Assembly: GCF_006476045.1 (NCBI RefSeq)
Contig: NZ_SRZY01000031.1
Location: 1 to 64,000 of the forward strand
Source: Sphingobacterium lumbrici
Lineage (GTDB): Bacteria; Bacteroidota; Bacteroidia; Sphingobacteriales; Sphingobacteriaceae
Length of the DNA: 64,000 nucleotides
Direction of reading: 5' to 3'
Within the stretch, counting starts at the first letter, position 1. Each line of letters begins with the position of its first letter. This document shows, piece after piece, positions 53,878 through 63,607 of this stretch. The position numbers were made by a program, and so were the translations under genes. Below the pieces are notes generated by a model. That model was not told where the DNA came from. It searched no databases and was given only the letters and a program-made list of their open reading frames with translations.

Positions 53878-56286
53878 ATGAAAAACATACTGTTGTTATT
53901 TATCCTGTTGATGTCCGATATCGGAACTTCGATTTCGGCACAAGAATTAAAAACCGATCTTACCCATATCAACTTCGATCCGCAGGGATTTTATACCTCC
54001 ATCAAAGTGGATGGACAGGAGATTTTGGAAGCAGGGAAATACCCTATAGTGTCTGTGTATAAAGATCAAAAAATGCTATTGCCGAAATCGCTAAAGGTAA
54101 AAGGGGATTTATTCTTAATAACCATGGAGGATGGGCGGTTCGTAGAGTTGAAAGTAGGGCAGAATAAAGAAGCAATTAGCTATGAAGTTCTGAAACTTGA
54201 TCCTGCATATAAACTACTGGTATTTGGTCCTGTAAAAATAAAACTCCATGAAGTGGTAGGTGAGGTAGTAGGGGTAGCTCAAGGAGGAGAGCTGGCATTT
54301 GGGATGCAATCCTTACATATTAAAACCATAGGTGGTATTCCAGAGGATTATATTGATGATTATAGCTCGGCATTTGGGTATAAAGGAAAAAATACTACAT
54401 TATCGGTTTCCAGTATTTCCTTTGGTCATTTTGCAGCAGTAGATACGGAGGATGGTACTGTATTTCAACTTTCTGCCAAAAGCAGGAAATCAAAGGAATA
54501 TTTGCCTGTAAAGGGACTGAACAAGATGCTGGTCCCTCCGGTTGAAGGGCAGGACGGGGAGATTGTCGGTGCGAAGATTGCGCTCTTCGGTGATAAGCGC
54601 CAGCAGATTCTGGCACGGATAGGAAGAGTGGAGATTGAGCAGGGACTTCCGCATCCTATGATTGCAGGAGAATGGGGCAAGGTGTCACGGGAGGCGATGC
54701 GATCGTACCTGATTACCAACTTCACGGCGGCTAATCTAGACTTTGCCCTCACAAAAACAAAGCAGGCCGGCTTTAAAAATATATATCATCCTGATCCGTT
54801 CCGAACCTGGGGACATTTTGAATGGAAAAAAGATTTGAGCAGTGAAGGAGATGCAGGGGTGAAAAAGCTTGTGGAACAAGCTGCGCAGCAGGGAATAGAT
54901 ATAGGTATCCATACGTTGACAAACTTTATGACAACAAATGATCTCTACGCAACGCCTGTCCCTAGTAAGCAATTGTTAAAACAAGGGGAGTTAAAACTGG
55001 TTGCTGCAATCGATACAGCGCAAAAGGAGATAGAGGTTTTAGATTCGGAGTTATTTGCCTTGCCGCTTACGTTGAATACGTTGCAGATAGAAGATGAACT
55101 GATTACATATAGCAAAGCCGAAAGGAAAGGAAACCATTGGTTGCTGACTAATTGTACGCGAGGTGCTTTTGGTACAAAAAAGATGGCTCATGGTGCAGAA
55201 AAAACCTTGTATAAACTATGGGACTATCCTTATAAGACCCTGTTTCCGGATTTAGTGCTGCAAGATGCCTTTGCAAAAAGACTGTCGGCAATTTTTAATC
55301 AGACAGGAATAAAGCAGATCTCATTTGATGGCTTAGAAGGTTGTATGTACACTGGACATGATTACTATGCCACCGGTAAGTTTGTTTCTGATTTCTATCA
55401 GGGATTACAGAACAAGACCGAGGTAATTAACGATGCTAGTCGGCTGGATCATTATCTCTGGCATATCCATACCCGTATGAATTGGGGCGAACCCTGGGGA
55501 GAAGAGATGCGTGAAGGTCAGGTCGAAAACAGGATTAAGAATCAGGCGTATTTCCAGCGCAACTTATTTCCCCGGATGTTGGGGTGGTTTTTGGTACGTT
55601 TGGCAGATCGTAAGTTTGAAGCCACTTCCTTAGAAGATCTGGAATGGGCATTATCCGAATCTGCCGGTTTTGATGCGGGCTATGCGATGAGCATAGATAT
55701 GAGAACCCTGCAGCAGCATGGTCAGATTGATTTACTGTTGGAGAGTATGAAAAATTGGGATCAGTTGCGCTTGGCTAATGTATTTACAGAGGAGCAGAAA
55801 AATAGATTGAGAGACCCAAAAACAGAGTGGCATTTGGAAAAGATAGATGATAAAAAATTCCTGTTGTATCCTTTGTTCGTTTCTAAGAGATATCGTTGTG
55901 ACCTTGCAGAGATGCAGCCCGGACAGCCTGGTGGAGCAGATTGGTCTTGGGACTCTCCTGTAGAAAGCAGCTTTGCATTGCGTATAAAAGTAGATGGTGA
56001 CGGTGCTATTGCTAATCCGTCGTTCAAAACTGATAAAGGTGTCATCAGTATAGAAGGCAAGCTGGAGAAAGATCAATATATCCTGTTGGATCATAATGGT
56101 AAAGCGACCTTGACCGATAAAAATTATAAGTTTATTGCTGAACTTCCTGTGCAGGGAGTCGCTATATTGCCACAAGGAAATTCAAGTGTTGCTTTTTCTT
56201 GTGATATAGACAGTGATGAGATGCCAGAAGTGATTGTGAGATATCATACCCGGTTGAAAGGAGACTATGTAGTGCTTTCGCAGTAA
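53878..56286 (+). CDS. Large secreted protein of unrecognised family, candidate new glycoside hydrolase
   Basis: An 802-residue protein with signal peptide (ILLLFILLMSDIGTSISAQ). I do not recognise the family. The first 250 residues are beta-rich (LKTDLTHINFDPQGFYTSI). The middle (about 280-640) looks like a TIM barrel: NFTAANLDFALTKTKQAGFK, YHPDPFRTWGHFEW, IDIGIHTLTNFMTTND and QISFDGLEGCMYTGHDYY, in which D484 and E487 stand at a likely strand end. An inserted beta module (about 370-440, LQIEDELITYS) and a C-terminal beta domain (about 665-802) follow. The overall layout resembles alpha-glycosidases of the GH29/31/36 type. It ends a run of three putative glycan enzymes just before the sigma factor of locus D. 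Confidence 0.7.
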   Translation: MKNILLLFILLMSDIGTSISAQELKTDLTHINFDPQGFYTSIKVDGQEILEAGKYPIVSVYKDQKMLLPKSLKVKGDLFLITMEDGRFVELKVGQNKEAISYEVLKLDPAYKLLVFGPVKIKLHEVVGEVVGVAQGGELAFGMQSLHIKTIGGIPEDYIDDYSSAFGYKGKNTTLSVSSISFGHFAAVDTEDGTVFQLSAKSRKSKEYLPVKGLNKMLVPPVEGQDGEIVGAKIALFGDKRQQILARIGRVEIEQGLPHPMIAGEWGKVSREAMRSYLITNFTAANLDFALTKTKQAGFKNIYHPDPFRTWGHFEWKKDLSSEGDAGVKKLVEQAAQQGIDIGIHTLTNFMTTNDLYATPVPSKQLLKQGELKLVAAIDTAQKEIEVLDSELFALPLTLNTLQIEDELITYSKAERKGNHWLLTNCTRGAFGTKKMAHGAEKTLYKLWDYPYKTLFPDLVLQDAFAKRLSAIFNQTGIKQISFDGLEGCMYTGHDYYATGKFVSDFYQGLQNKTEVINDASRLDHYLWHIHTRMNWGEPWGEEMREGQVENRIKNQAYFQRNLFPRMLGWFLVRLADRKFEATSLEDLEWALSESAGFDAGYAMSIDMRTLQQHGQIDLLLESMKNWDQLRLANVFTEEQKNRLRDPKTEWHLEKIDDKKFLLYPLFVSKRYRCDLAEMQPGQPGGADWSWDSPVESSFALRIKVDGDGAIANPSFKTDKGVISIEGKLEKDQYILLDHNGKATLTDKNYKFIAELPVQGVAILPQGNSSVAFSCDIDSDEMPEVIVRYHTRLKGDYVVLSQ

Positions 56287-56291
56287 AAGAA

Positions 56292-56302
56292 CGTTGTGAA
56301 CG
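56292..56302 (+). repeat. Third copy of the GTG-loop hairpin motif
   Basis: CGTT-GTG-AACG lies 6 bp after the stop of the 802-residue protein. It shows the same short stem with GTG loop as the two units at 9951 and 10017, and the G-U pair there is replaced by an A-U pair here. It precedes the second ECF sigma gene by 116 bp. The motif is short, so chance cannot be excluded. Confidence 0.35.
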
Positions 56303-56417
56303 GAGGCATGTTTGTTGGATTTTTGTATCAGGCAAGTGGAAAAATGATTTTGAAATCATGCTTTTCTTTATTAATATTGTCGTATTATAATCAATATAAA
56401 TAAATTTCGCTGACTCT

Positions 56418-57002
56418 ATGCCTAGGTCAAATATTCTTTATTTAGATAGTGCTGAAAAAACTGTAGAGTTGGATATATCTGTACTTTATCGGGATCATTG
56501 GGAAGGATTGTTTAAGCAAATGATGCGTATTCTCCTTGATGAAGATGAGGCAGCAGATGTTGTACAGCAGACTTTTTTGGATCTCCTGGAGATGAAAGAA
56601 AAAATTTCCGGGATTAAATCCATAAAATCTTTTCTGTTTATTATGGCTCGAAATATCGCTTTTAAGAAACTTAGAAGAAATTTGACCAATACCACATATC
56701 TTAATTTTTATACGGGGCAATATAAGGAAGGGTCTCCGTTATTAGAAGAGTGGATTATGTTTAAGGAATTGGATCAACTGATCGAGAGTGAGATAGATAA
56801 GCTGCCAGCCAAAATGAAGGAAGTTTTCATACTCAGCCGTAATTTTGATATGTCTTATATAGAGATTGCGCAAAAGTTGAATATATCGGATAAAACCGTT
56901 AAGAAGCAGATTAGTAATGCAATTAAGATTCTCCGATTAAAGGTGGATCAGGAATATCAACCCCTACTTTTAGCTGTGATAATCACAGATATACTTTTTT
57001 AA
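56418..57002 (+). CDS. RNA polymerase ECF sigma factor (locus D)
   Basis: A 194-residue sigma-70 family protein. Region 2 is at about residues 20-95 (LYRDHWEGLFKQMMRILLDE, DEAADVVQQTFLDLLEMKE, IKSFLFIMARNIAFKKLRR). Region 4 is at about 125-180 (LPAKMKEVFILSRNFDMSY, then IEIAQKLNISDKTVKKQISN, the helix-turn-helix). It differs considerably from the locus A sigma, so the two probably read different promoters. The FecR-like anti-sigma starts 73 bp downstream and the STN-bearing SusC after it, the complete set for ligand-induced activation. Its own promoter must lie in the 131-bp gap after the unassigned enzyme gene. Confidence 0.9.
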   Translation: MPRSNILYLDSAEKTVELDISVLYRDHWEGLFKQMMRILLDEDEAADVVQQTFLDLLEMKEKISGIKSIKSFLFIMARNIAFKKLRRNLTNTTYLNFYTGQYKEGSPLLEEWIMFKELDQLIESEIDKLPAKMKEVFILSRNFDMSYIEIAQKLNISDKTVKKQISNAIKILRLKVDQEYQPLLLAVIITDILF

Positions 57003-57075
57003 TTTTTTTTTCTACTACCTAAGGCTTTCTTAAGGCTCTTTATAATATAGACCTGAAAATCTAACGCATGAGTTT

Positions 57076-58179
57076 ATGAGCAAAGAAGAGCAATTTAGGA
57101 AAATCCTATCGGACTATTCTGAAGGCAAATTATCTGCCGAAGAGGTTAAGAAACTCGAACACCTCATTTTGAAGTATCCCGTTGGTGAACCATGGGACTG
57201 GGAGAATGATGCCCATAGGGAAGCTGTGGAACGGGAGATTCGGGCTAAGCTTGATGCCAAGTGGGGGCGCAAAAGACCCTATAAAACTAGTCGATTTGTA
57301 ATAGCTATTGCTGCCGCAGCTAGTTTAGCCTGTTTCTTCACATTTATTTATCTCTATAGGTTTAAGACAGATGCGGTAAGTGCAGGTTATTATGAAGTTG
57401 CAAAAGCCAAGGAGTATACGGACGATCAAGTATTACTTATTATGCCTGATGGTGAGCAAATGAATTTGGAGACATCGGTGTATATATCCGATATCAAACG
57501 GAAGATATATTCAGATGATCTTACCTCCTTGACGGATAAGGACAAGATTACCGTAAAAGTGCCTAATCAAAAGCAATTCAATCTAACCTTGGATGATGGT
57601 ACAAAGGTGTGGCTGAATGCAGGGGCTACGTTAAGCTTTCCTGTAGCCTTTGATAAGCAGGCTGACCGTGTAGTACATTTAGACGGAGAAGGATATTTTG
57701 AAGTTGTATCCAATAGAGAACATCTATTTAAAGTGCTGGCCTTGGGGACAGAGGTAAAAGTTACAGGTACCAAATTTAATGTACAAGCTTTTGAAGAGGA
57801 TCACTGGGTCAAGACATCTTTGGTCGAAGGAAATGTTTCGTTCTATATGGATGATAAGACTTATCCGTTACGTCCTGGGCAACAGACTGTGGCCAATACA
57901 GACAAAAAAGAAGTAGTTACTCAGTCGTTTGATGCGGACAAGCTATTGTCTTGGAAAGAAGGCTATTTTGTGTTTGATAATATGGAGCTGTTCGAAGTGA
58001 TGAAAACCGTATCCCGTTGGTACAATATTACTGTAGTGGCCCGGTCTCCGATAACGAATAAAAAAATTGGAGGAACATTTCCTAATAATGGCTCTTTATC
58101 CGACTTATTGGCGGACCTATCACTGCTGAGTGGAGTAGAATTTAAAATAGAAGGAAAGGAGGTGCTGATTATCAATTAA
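57076..58179 (+). CDS. FecR-like anti-sigma factor (locus D)
   Basis: A 367-residue inner-membrane anti-sigma protein. The cytoplasmic N-terminus (about 1-74) holds the sigma-binding helices (FRKILSDYSEGKLSAEEVKK). The transmembrane helix is at about 76-97 (FVIAIAAAASLACFFTFIYL). The periplasmic FecR domain follows (VPNQKQFNLTLDDGTKVWLN, HLDGEGYFEVVSNREHLFKV, TEVKVTGTKFNVQAF), then the DUF4974-like end (FVFDNMELFEVMKTVSRWYN). It transmits the state of the cognate SusC STN domain to the sigma factor 73 bp upstream. The 132-bp spacer to SusC contains a palindrome that could attenuate transcription. Confidence 0.9.
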   Translation: MSKEEQFRKILSDYSEGKLSAEEVKKLEHLILKYPVGEPWDWENDAHREAVEREIRAKLDAKWGRKRPYKTSRFVIAIAAAASLACFFTFIYLYRFKTDAVSAGYYEVAKAKEYTDDQVLLIMPDGEQMNLETSVYISDIKRKIYSDDLTSLTDKDKITVKVPNQKQFNLTLDDGTKVWLNAGATLSFPVAFDKQADRVVHLDGEGYFEVVSNREHLFKVLALGTEVKVTGTKFNVQAFEEDHWVKTSLVEGNVSFYMDDKTYPLRPGQQTVANTDKKEVVTQSFDADKLLSWKEGYFVFDNMELFEVMKTVSRWYNITVVARSPITNKKIGGTFPNNGSLSDLLADLSLLSGVEFKIEGKEVLIIN

Positions 58180-58216
58180 CGCAACTAAGACTAAACCTGA
58201 AATCTATTACTAGGTA

Positions 58217-58245
58217 GACCAGAAGTGTTGGAAGCACTTCTGGTC
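58217..58245 (+). promoter_or_regulatory. 11-bp hairpin in the leader before the locus D SusC
   Basis: GACCAGAAGTG (58217-58227) and its complement (58235-58245) enclose a 7-base loop. It lies 38 bp after the anti-sigma stop and has no T run behind it. It may be an attenuator, a processing stem or an mRNA stabiliser separating regulator and transporter expression. Locus A carries a different repeat at the same position. Confidence 0.5.
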
Positions 58246-58311
58246 AAGACAGCCGAAGCATAGATCTAAAATGTATTAATACCAATTTATTACTATTTAA
58301 ATCTGAATCAA

Positions 58312-61300
58312 ATGTATAAAAAATATACGGCATATTTCTATTGGTATGATTATGCCTTAATTAAGTATTTCGTTATGACCAAATTTACTGTTCTTATTAT
58401 TTTATTAATGAGCAGTCAGGTGAATGCTAATGTGTTTGCGCAACGAATAAATATCAATGCAAAAAGCTTAACCCTAAAAGAGATTGTTTCTAAAATTAGC
58501 AAACAATCAGGGTATCACTTTTTGTATTTGGAAAAAGATTTGAAGCCGAACGATCGAGTGACCCTGCGCTTAGAAAACGTTTCATTACAACAGGCGTTGG
58601 ACAAAGTGCTTTCGGATAATGGCTTACATTATACCATAAGAAGTAATCGGATTATTATTGAAGAGGTAAAAGTGGCTGATGTCAAATTCGTTGCAGAACA
58701 ACGGTTAGAACAACAGCGTACGATTAAAGGGCATGTTGTAGATAGTAAGGGCAATAAACTTGTTGGTGTGACGGTCACGTTACGAAATGGTTTGGCTACG
58801 TCTACCAACGGAGATGGCGCGTTTGAAATAGTCGCCAAAGCGAACGATGTTATACAGTTCGACCTTATCGGATTTGAACCACAGGTGTTGACAGTGGGCG
58901 AGACCAACAATTATACGGTGACAATGTCCGAAAAAATTGGCGATCTCGACGAAGTTGTTGTTGTGGGGTACGGAACACAGAAGAAAGCTAGTGTGGTCGG
59001 TGCTGTTCAGACCATCAAAGTAGATGATCTACGCGTTCCGAGTTCTAATTTATCCACAGGATTTGCCGGTCGCCTAGCAGGTGTTGTAGCTGTACAGCGT
59101 TCTGGCGAACCAGGAGCGGACGGTGCAGACTTTTGGATTAGAGGGATTTCCACTTTTAGTGGTATGACTTCACCGCTGATCGTGATTGATGGGGTACAAG
59201 CATCGTCAGGAGATTTGAATGCGTTGGATCCTGAGGTTATCGAGAGTTTTTCCATTTTAAAAGATGCGACAGCTACTGCGCTTTACGGAACCAGGGGAGC
59301 CAACGGTGTGATGATCGTTACGACCAAATCGGGAAGAGATTTGGACAAACCTATTATCAACGGACGGTTTGAAACATCATATACTTCACCGATCAAAGTG
59401 CCCCACTTTGTAAATGGCGTTAACTATATGAAGATGTATAACGAAGCCATTTCGACGAGAAAAACAGGTGAAATACTGTATCCGATTGACAAAATAGATG
59501 GCACCAGTAGAGGATTAGATCCTTATGCCTTTCCCGATGTAGACTGGTATAATGAGCTATTTAGGAAAGGTGCAACGACCCAAAATCTGAATTTTAGCGT
59601 GCGAGGTGGGGGAAAAAAAATGGACTACTTTAGCAATGTATCCTACAATCGGGAGGCGGGTATGCTGCGTGATGTGAAGGACTTCTCTTACGATAATAAT
59701 CTTAAAATTAATCGTTATGTACTTCAGAATAATATAAATGTACATCTGACCCCAACAACCCGAGCAACGGTAAAGGTTAATGCACAGCTGAGAGACTATC
59801 ATGGACCACAAATGAGGGCCACTGATATCTTCGGCTTGATCATGGAGGCCAATCCTGTAGATTTTCCTATGCGTTATCCGAATGATCCGGAATATAGTTA
59901 TATCAAGTGGGGAGGAAGGAGCGGGGGAGCTTATAATAATGGTTTTAGGAACCCCTATGCAGAAATGGTAAGAGGTTATAGTGATAATTTTCAAAGTACC
60001 GTTACGGGGCAGATTGAATTAAATCAGAAGTTGGATTTCTTGACCAAAGGAATGTCTGCCAGTGCATTATTCTCGTTTAAAAATTGGAGTTCGACAAATA
60101 CCTCGAGGTCCGGAGGATACAATCAGTTTGAAATAGCGAAGTATATCTGGAATCCGGAAGGTACTGCTTTAGATCAATATACTTTACGTCGAGTGGGAGC
60201 CGAACGGGTTACTACACTTAATACGAATAATAGTTCGACGGGGGATAGACAGATTTATGTGCAAGGTATGTTGAATTATGACCGCACATTTGGCCAATAT
60301 CATAATATTACAGGTATGCTCCTGTATAATCAAGAGGAATATAATGTAAATAGTCCATCCGGATTGATTCAATCACTTCCGAAACGCAAGCAAGGGATAG
60401 CCGGACGTGCAACTTATGGGTATGACAATAGATACTTAGGGGAGTTAAACTTCGGTTACAACGGTACAGAAAATTTTGCAAAAGGCCATCGTTTTGGCTT
60501 TTTTCCTTCTGTAGGATTGGGGTATGTCATCAGTCAGGAAAGTTATTTTAAGAACTTGGTTCAGACTATTACGAATTTGAAAATCAGGGGATCATGGGGG
60601 TTAGTTGGAAATGATCAAATTAGTGGAGACCGATACCTCTACTTGTCAGACATCGCGTTGGAAAATGGTGATCTCGGTTATACAACAGGTCGTGATCAGA
60701 ATATTTCAAAAAATGGACCTAAGTATTTTCGTTTTGCAAATCCCAATATTACTTGGGAGATCGGTGAGAAGATCAACTTGGGGCTGGATTTGAGTATTAA
60801 AAATAGCTTCAATGTTACTGTTGATTTTTTCAGAGAGACCCGAAGGGATATTTTCATGGAAAGACGTAGTATTCCTGAATTTGTAGGTATTAGTCCCAAA
60901 GACAAATGGATTGATTTAACCACGAAGGTCTATGGTAATTTGGGAAAAGTAAAAAATAAAGGTTTTGATTTATCTCTTGATTATGCTAAACAACTATCAG
61001 ACAGTTTCTCGGCAAGTTTCAAAGGTACCTTTACCTATGCCAAAAATGTGATATTGGAGTATGATGAACCTTCGTTTTCGAGGTACCCTAATTTGTCGAG
61101 AGTAGGACATTCCACATCTACTCCTTTGCTTTATATTGCAGAACGTTTATTTATCGATGATGCGGAAGTAGAGAATAGCCCAACTCAGAATATAGGAGGT
61201 TTTATTCGTGCAGGAGATATTAAATACCGAAATATAGCGGATGTCACCGGTATGTATGACGATATAATCGATGCGAATGATCGACGTTATGTAGGAAGTC

Positions 61301-61767
61301 CAGAGATTCCGGAAATTGTATATGGATTTGGACCTTCGTTCCGCTATAAGAAATTTGATTTCTCGTTTTTCCTTCAGGGAGTTGCGAATACTTCCATTGT
61401 GATGAGCGGTTTCCATCCCTTCGGTACTGATGGGACAAGGAATGTTCTAGAATTTATAGCGGATGATTATTGGAGCGAAGGACAAAATCCTGATATCTAT
61501 GCGAAGTATCCTCGTTTAAGTAAGATGGACAACCGTAATAACACAGTTGCATCGACATACTGGTTGAGAGATGGTGCTTTTCTCAAACTGAAAAACGCGG
61601 AGATAGGATTCAATCACCGGATGTTCCGAATTTATTTACGAGGATCTAACCTATTGACTTTCTCTAAGTTCAAATACTGGGATCCGGAACAAGGTGGAGG
61701 GAATGGTTTGAGATATCCGACACAACGGGTAGCAAATATAGGCATACAGGTAAATTTCAATAAGTAA
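58312..61767 (+). CDS. SusC-like TonB-dependent transporter with STN domain (locus D)
   Basis: A 1151-residue outer-membrane transporter. The leader is MYKKYTAYFY followed by a hydrophobic core (FTVLIILLMSSQVNANVFA); ATG 58375 (MTKFTVL) is an alternative start. The STN domain covers about residues 45-110 (LTLKEIVSKISKQSGYHFLY), then CarboxypepD_reg (GHVVDSKGNKLVGVTVTL), TonB box (DEVVVVGYGTQ), plug (SILKDATATALYGTRGANGV) and barrel ending NIGIQVNFNK. The STN domain indicates signalling to the FecR protein encoded 132 bp upstream. SusD begins 24 bp downstream. The substrate is unknown; the enzymes just upstream (DUF2264, DUF5054, unassigned) are the best clue. Confidence 0.93.
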   Translation: MYKKYTAYFYWYDYALIKYFVMTKFTVLIILLMSSQVNANVFAQRININAKSLTLKEIVSKISKQSGYHFLYLEKDLKPNDRVTLRLENVSLQQALDKVLSDNGLHYTIRSNRIIIEEVKVADVKFVAEQRLEQQRTIKGHVVDSKGNKLVGVTVTLRNGLATSTNGDGAFEIVAKANDVIQFDLIGFEPQVLTVGETNNYTVTMSEKIGDLDEVVVVGYGTQKKASVVGAVQTIKVDDLRVPSSNLSTGFAGRLAGVVAVQRSGEPGADGADFWIRGISTFSGMTSPLIVIDGVQASSGDLNALDPEVIESFSILKDATATALYGTRGANGVMIVTTKSGRDLDKPIINGRFETSYTSPIKVPHFVNGVNYMKMYNEAISTRKTGEILYPIDKIDGTSRGLDPYAFPDVDWYNELFRKGATTQNLNFSVRGGGKKMDYFSNVSYNREAGMLRDVKDFSYDNNLKINRYVLQNNINVHLTPTTRATVKVNAQLRDYHGPQMRATDIFGLIMEANPVDFPMRYPNDPEYSYIKWGGRSGGAYNNGFRNPYAEMVRGYSDNFQSTVTGQIELNQKLDFLTKGMSASALFSFKNWSSTNTSRSGGYNQFEIAKYIWNPEGTALDQYTLRRVGAERVTTLNTNNSSTGDRQIYVQGMLNYDRTFGQYHNITGMLLYNQEEYNVNSPSGLIQSLPKRKQGIAGRATYGYDNRYLGELNFGYNGTENFAKGHRFGFFPSVGLGYVISQESYFKNLVQTITNLKIRGSWGLVGNDQISGDRYLYLSDIALENGDLGYTTGRDQNISKNGPKYFRFANPNITWEIGEKINLGLDLSIKNSFNVTVDFFRETRRDIFMERRSIPEFVGISPKDKWIDLTTKVYGNLGKVKNKGFDLSLDYAKQLSDSFSASFKGTFTYAKNVILEYDEPSFSRYPNLSRVGHSTSTPLLYIAERLFIDDAEVENSPTQNIGGFIRAGDIKYRNIADVTGMYDDIIDANDRRYVGSPEIPEIVYGFGPSFRYKKFDFSFFLQGVANTSIVMSGFHPFGTDGTRNVLEFIADDYWSEGQNPDIYAKYPRLSKMDNRNNTVASTYWLRDGAFLKLKNAEIGFNHRMFRIYLRGSNLLTFSKFKYWDPEQGGGNGLRYPTQRVANIGIQVNFNK

Positions 61768-61791
61768 TATCCATTTTAAAATCGATTTGTG

Positions 61792-63576
61792 ATGAAATAT
61801 TCAATTATACTATTATTATTTACTTTTTTAGGCTTGTCAAGTTGCAACTATCTTGACGTTGTTCCTGATGAAAGACCCACAGAAGCAGACGCTTTTAAAG
61901 ATAAGAATTCAGCTGAACGCTTTCTCTATTCTTGCTATTCTTTTATGCCCAAAGAACGTCAAGGAGCCAACCTTTATCAAACTTCTGAAATAGCTGCCAT
62001 GAATGACTTAGAGTATTTGCTAGGTACATACTCTGCAGCTAATGTGGGTAATTTTACGTTTTGGAGTCGCATGTATGGCGGTATACGCCGTTGTTACACT
62101 TTGCTCAACAATGTGGATAAGGTACCACACATGGAAGAAGAGCTTAAGTCAGTATACAAGGCTGAAGCGAAGTTTTTGATTGCTTATTATCATTTTATAC
62201 TGCTTAAGGCTTATGGTCCCATTATTTTGGCAAAAGATGAATATGCACTGGATATTCGAGCAGGGGAATATCCAAAGCGCAGTCATTTTGACGAATGTGT
62301 TAATTGGATTGTTGCCTTGTATGATGAGGCCTTTAATGACTTGTTGGAAAAGCAAGCTACAACCTACTATGGACGAGCTACAAAGACTGCGGCAAAAGCT
62401 TTAAAGGGAAGATTGTTGTTATATGCGGCATCTCCACTTTTTAATGGAAACGATGCTTTTTTTGGCAATAGTTTAAAAGATCCCGAAACCGGAGAAGCAC
62501 TTATGAGTTTAACCAAGGAAGATGGCAAATGGGAACGCGCATACATTGCTTGTTTAGAAGCAGCTAGTTACGCAGAGCAGAATGGATATCTTCTGTATGA
62601 GGGTGTTCCGACCGAAGAATTGCCCTACCCTTCAAATGCTACCGAGTGGAGTTTGCGCATGACATTTGTAGACCGTAATTCCAGTGAGGTAATCTGGGCA
62701 GATCCTAGACAAGAAGGTTTTTATGAATACCAGAATAATGCAACACCACGTCACCCCACAGATGATGGGGCATCATGGAACAATTTGGCTCCAACACTCA
62801 CTTCTGTAAAAATGTTCTATACTGAGAATGGTTTGCCGATCGAGGAAGATCCACAGTACTTTACCGCAAATCAATACTATTCTACTGGTCTCTATAATGG
62901 ACGAAGCACAGCAAACTTACATTTAAAGCGAGAGCCTCGATTTTATGCTTGGATTGCGTTTCAAAATGGTTGGTATGAAATGTCGCGGGATGGTGAGAAG
63001 AGAATTGTAACGGAATTTAGAAATGAAGATCCTCATGGTAAGGGGAATCGGTCCAGAAATTACTCGATGTCAGGCTATTTAGTTAAGAAAGGCGTAGGGC
63101 TTTCTTACGACACCAGAAATGGATATCCAAACTATCCATGGCCTTTGATTCGTCTGGCAGAACTGTACTTAAATATCGCAGAGGCAGCAATTGAAAGTAA
63201 TAAACTTGATATTGGAAAGGATTACCTTGATAAGGTTAGAAAGAGAGCGGGAATTCCTACCGTGAATGATGCCTGGGCTTCTGTAGCGTCATTGACGAAG
63301 GATAAGTTGAGGCAGGTCGTTCGTCAAGAGCGAGCTATTGAATTATTCATGGAGGGACAGTTGGGATGGGATATCAAACGTTGGAAAGTAGCGGAACAAT
63401 ATATGGGGAAGAATCCGAAAGGAATGAACCTGAATGGTGCAACTGATGAGGCTTTTTTCAAAGAAACTGAAATCGAACAGGCTTGGAAGTTTGTGGCCCC
63501 TAAAAATTATCTGCTTCCTATACAAGATAAGGAAATAAATATAAATAATAAGCTTGTTCAAAATCCAGGCTATTAA
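61792..63576 (+). CDS. SusD/RagB-like surface glycan-binding lipoprotein (locus D)
   Basis: A 594-residue lipoprotein starting at ATG 61792, one codon after a GTG that could also serve. The lipobox LSSC is followed by NYLDVVPDERPTEADAFKD, typical of SusD. Further features are MYGGIRRCYTLLNNVDKVPH, YKAEAKFLIAYYHFILLKAY, PLIRLAELYLNIAEAAIES, VRQERAIELFMEGQLGWDIK and RWK. The end, with YLLPIQDKEININNKLVQNP, is the normal C-terminus. Partner of the SusC upstream (24-bp gap). The presence of a third operon gene just downstream suggests further surface lipoproteins and enzymes outside the window. Confidence 0.93.
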   Translation: MKYSIILLLFTFLGLSSCNYLDVVPDERPTEADAFKDKNSAERFLYSCYSFMPKERQGANLYQTSEIAAMNDLEYLLGTYSAANVGNFTFWSRMYGGIRRCYTLLNNVDKVPHMEEELKSVYKAEAKFLIAYYHFILLKAYGPIILAKDEYALDIRAGEYPKRSHFDECVNWIVALYDEAFNDLLEKQATTYYGRATKTAAKALKGRLLLYAASPLFNGNDAFFGNSLKDPETGEALMSLTKEDGKWERAYIACLEAASYAEQNGYLLYEGVPTEELPYPSNATEWSLRMTFVDRNSSEVIWADPRQEGFYEYQNNATPRHPTDDGASWNNLAPTLTSVKMFYTENGLPIEEDPQYFTANQYYSTGLYNGRSTANLHLKREPRFYAWIAFQNGWYEMSRDGEKRIVTEFRNEDPHGKGNRSRNYSMSGYLVKKGVGLSYDTRNGYPNYPWPLIRLAELYLNIAEAAIESNKLDIGKDYLDKVRKRAGIPTVNDAWASVASLTKDKLRQVVRQERAIELFMEGQLGWDIKRWKVAEQYMGKNPKGMNLNGATDEAFFKETEIEQAWKFVAPKNYLLPIQDKEININNKLVQNPGY

Positions 63577-63607
63577 AAGAAGACAACCCTTAAAAAAAGA
63601 TCATATT

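Noticed and set aside
55732..56175. 147-codon minus-strand open frame inside the 802-residue protein gene
   Set aside because: Composition is erratic (Cys/Phe/Ile rich), it overlaps another antisense frame, and the plus-strand frame has consistent coding character.
59557..59994. 145-codon minus-strand open frame inside the locus D SusC
   Set aside because: Antisense to conserved SusC plug/barrel sequence; residue composition is Ile/His rich as in random shadows.
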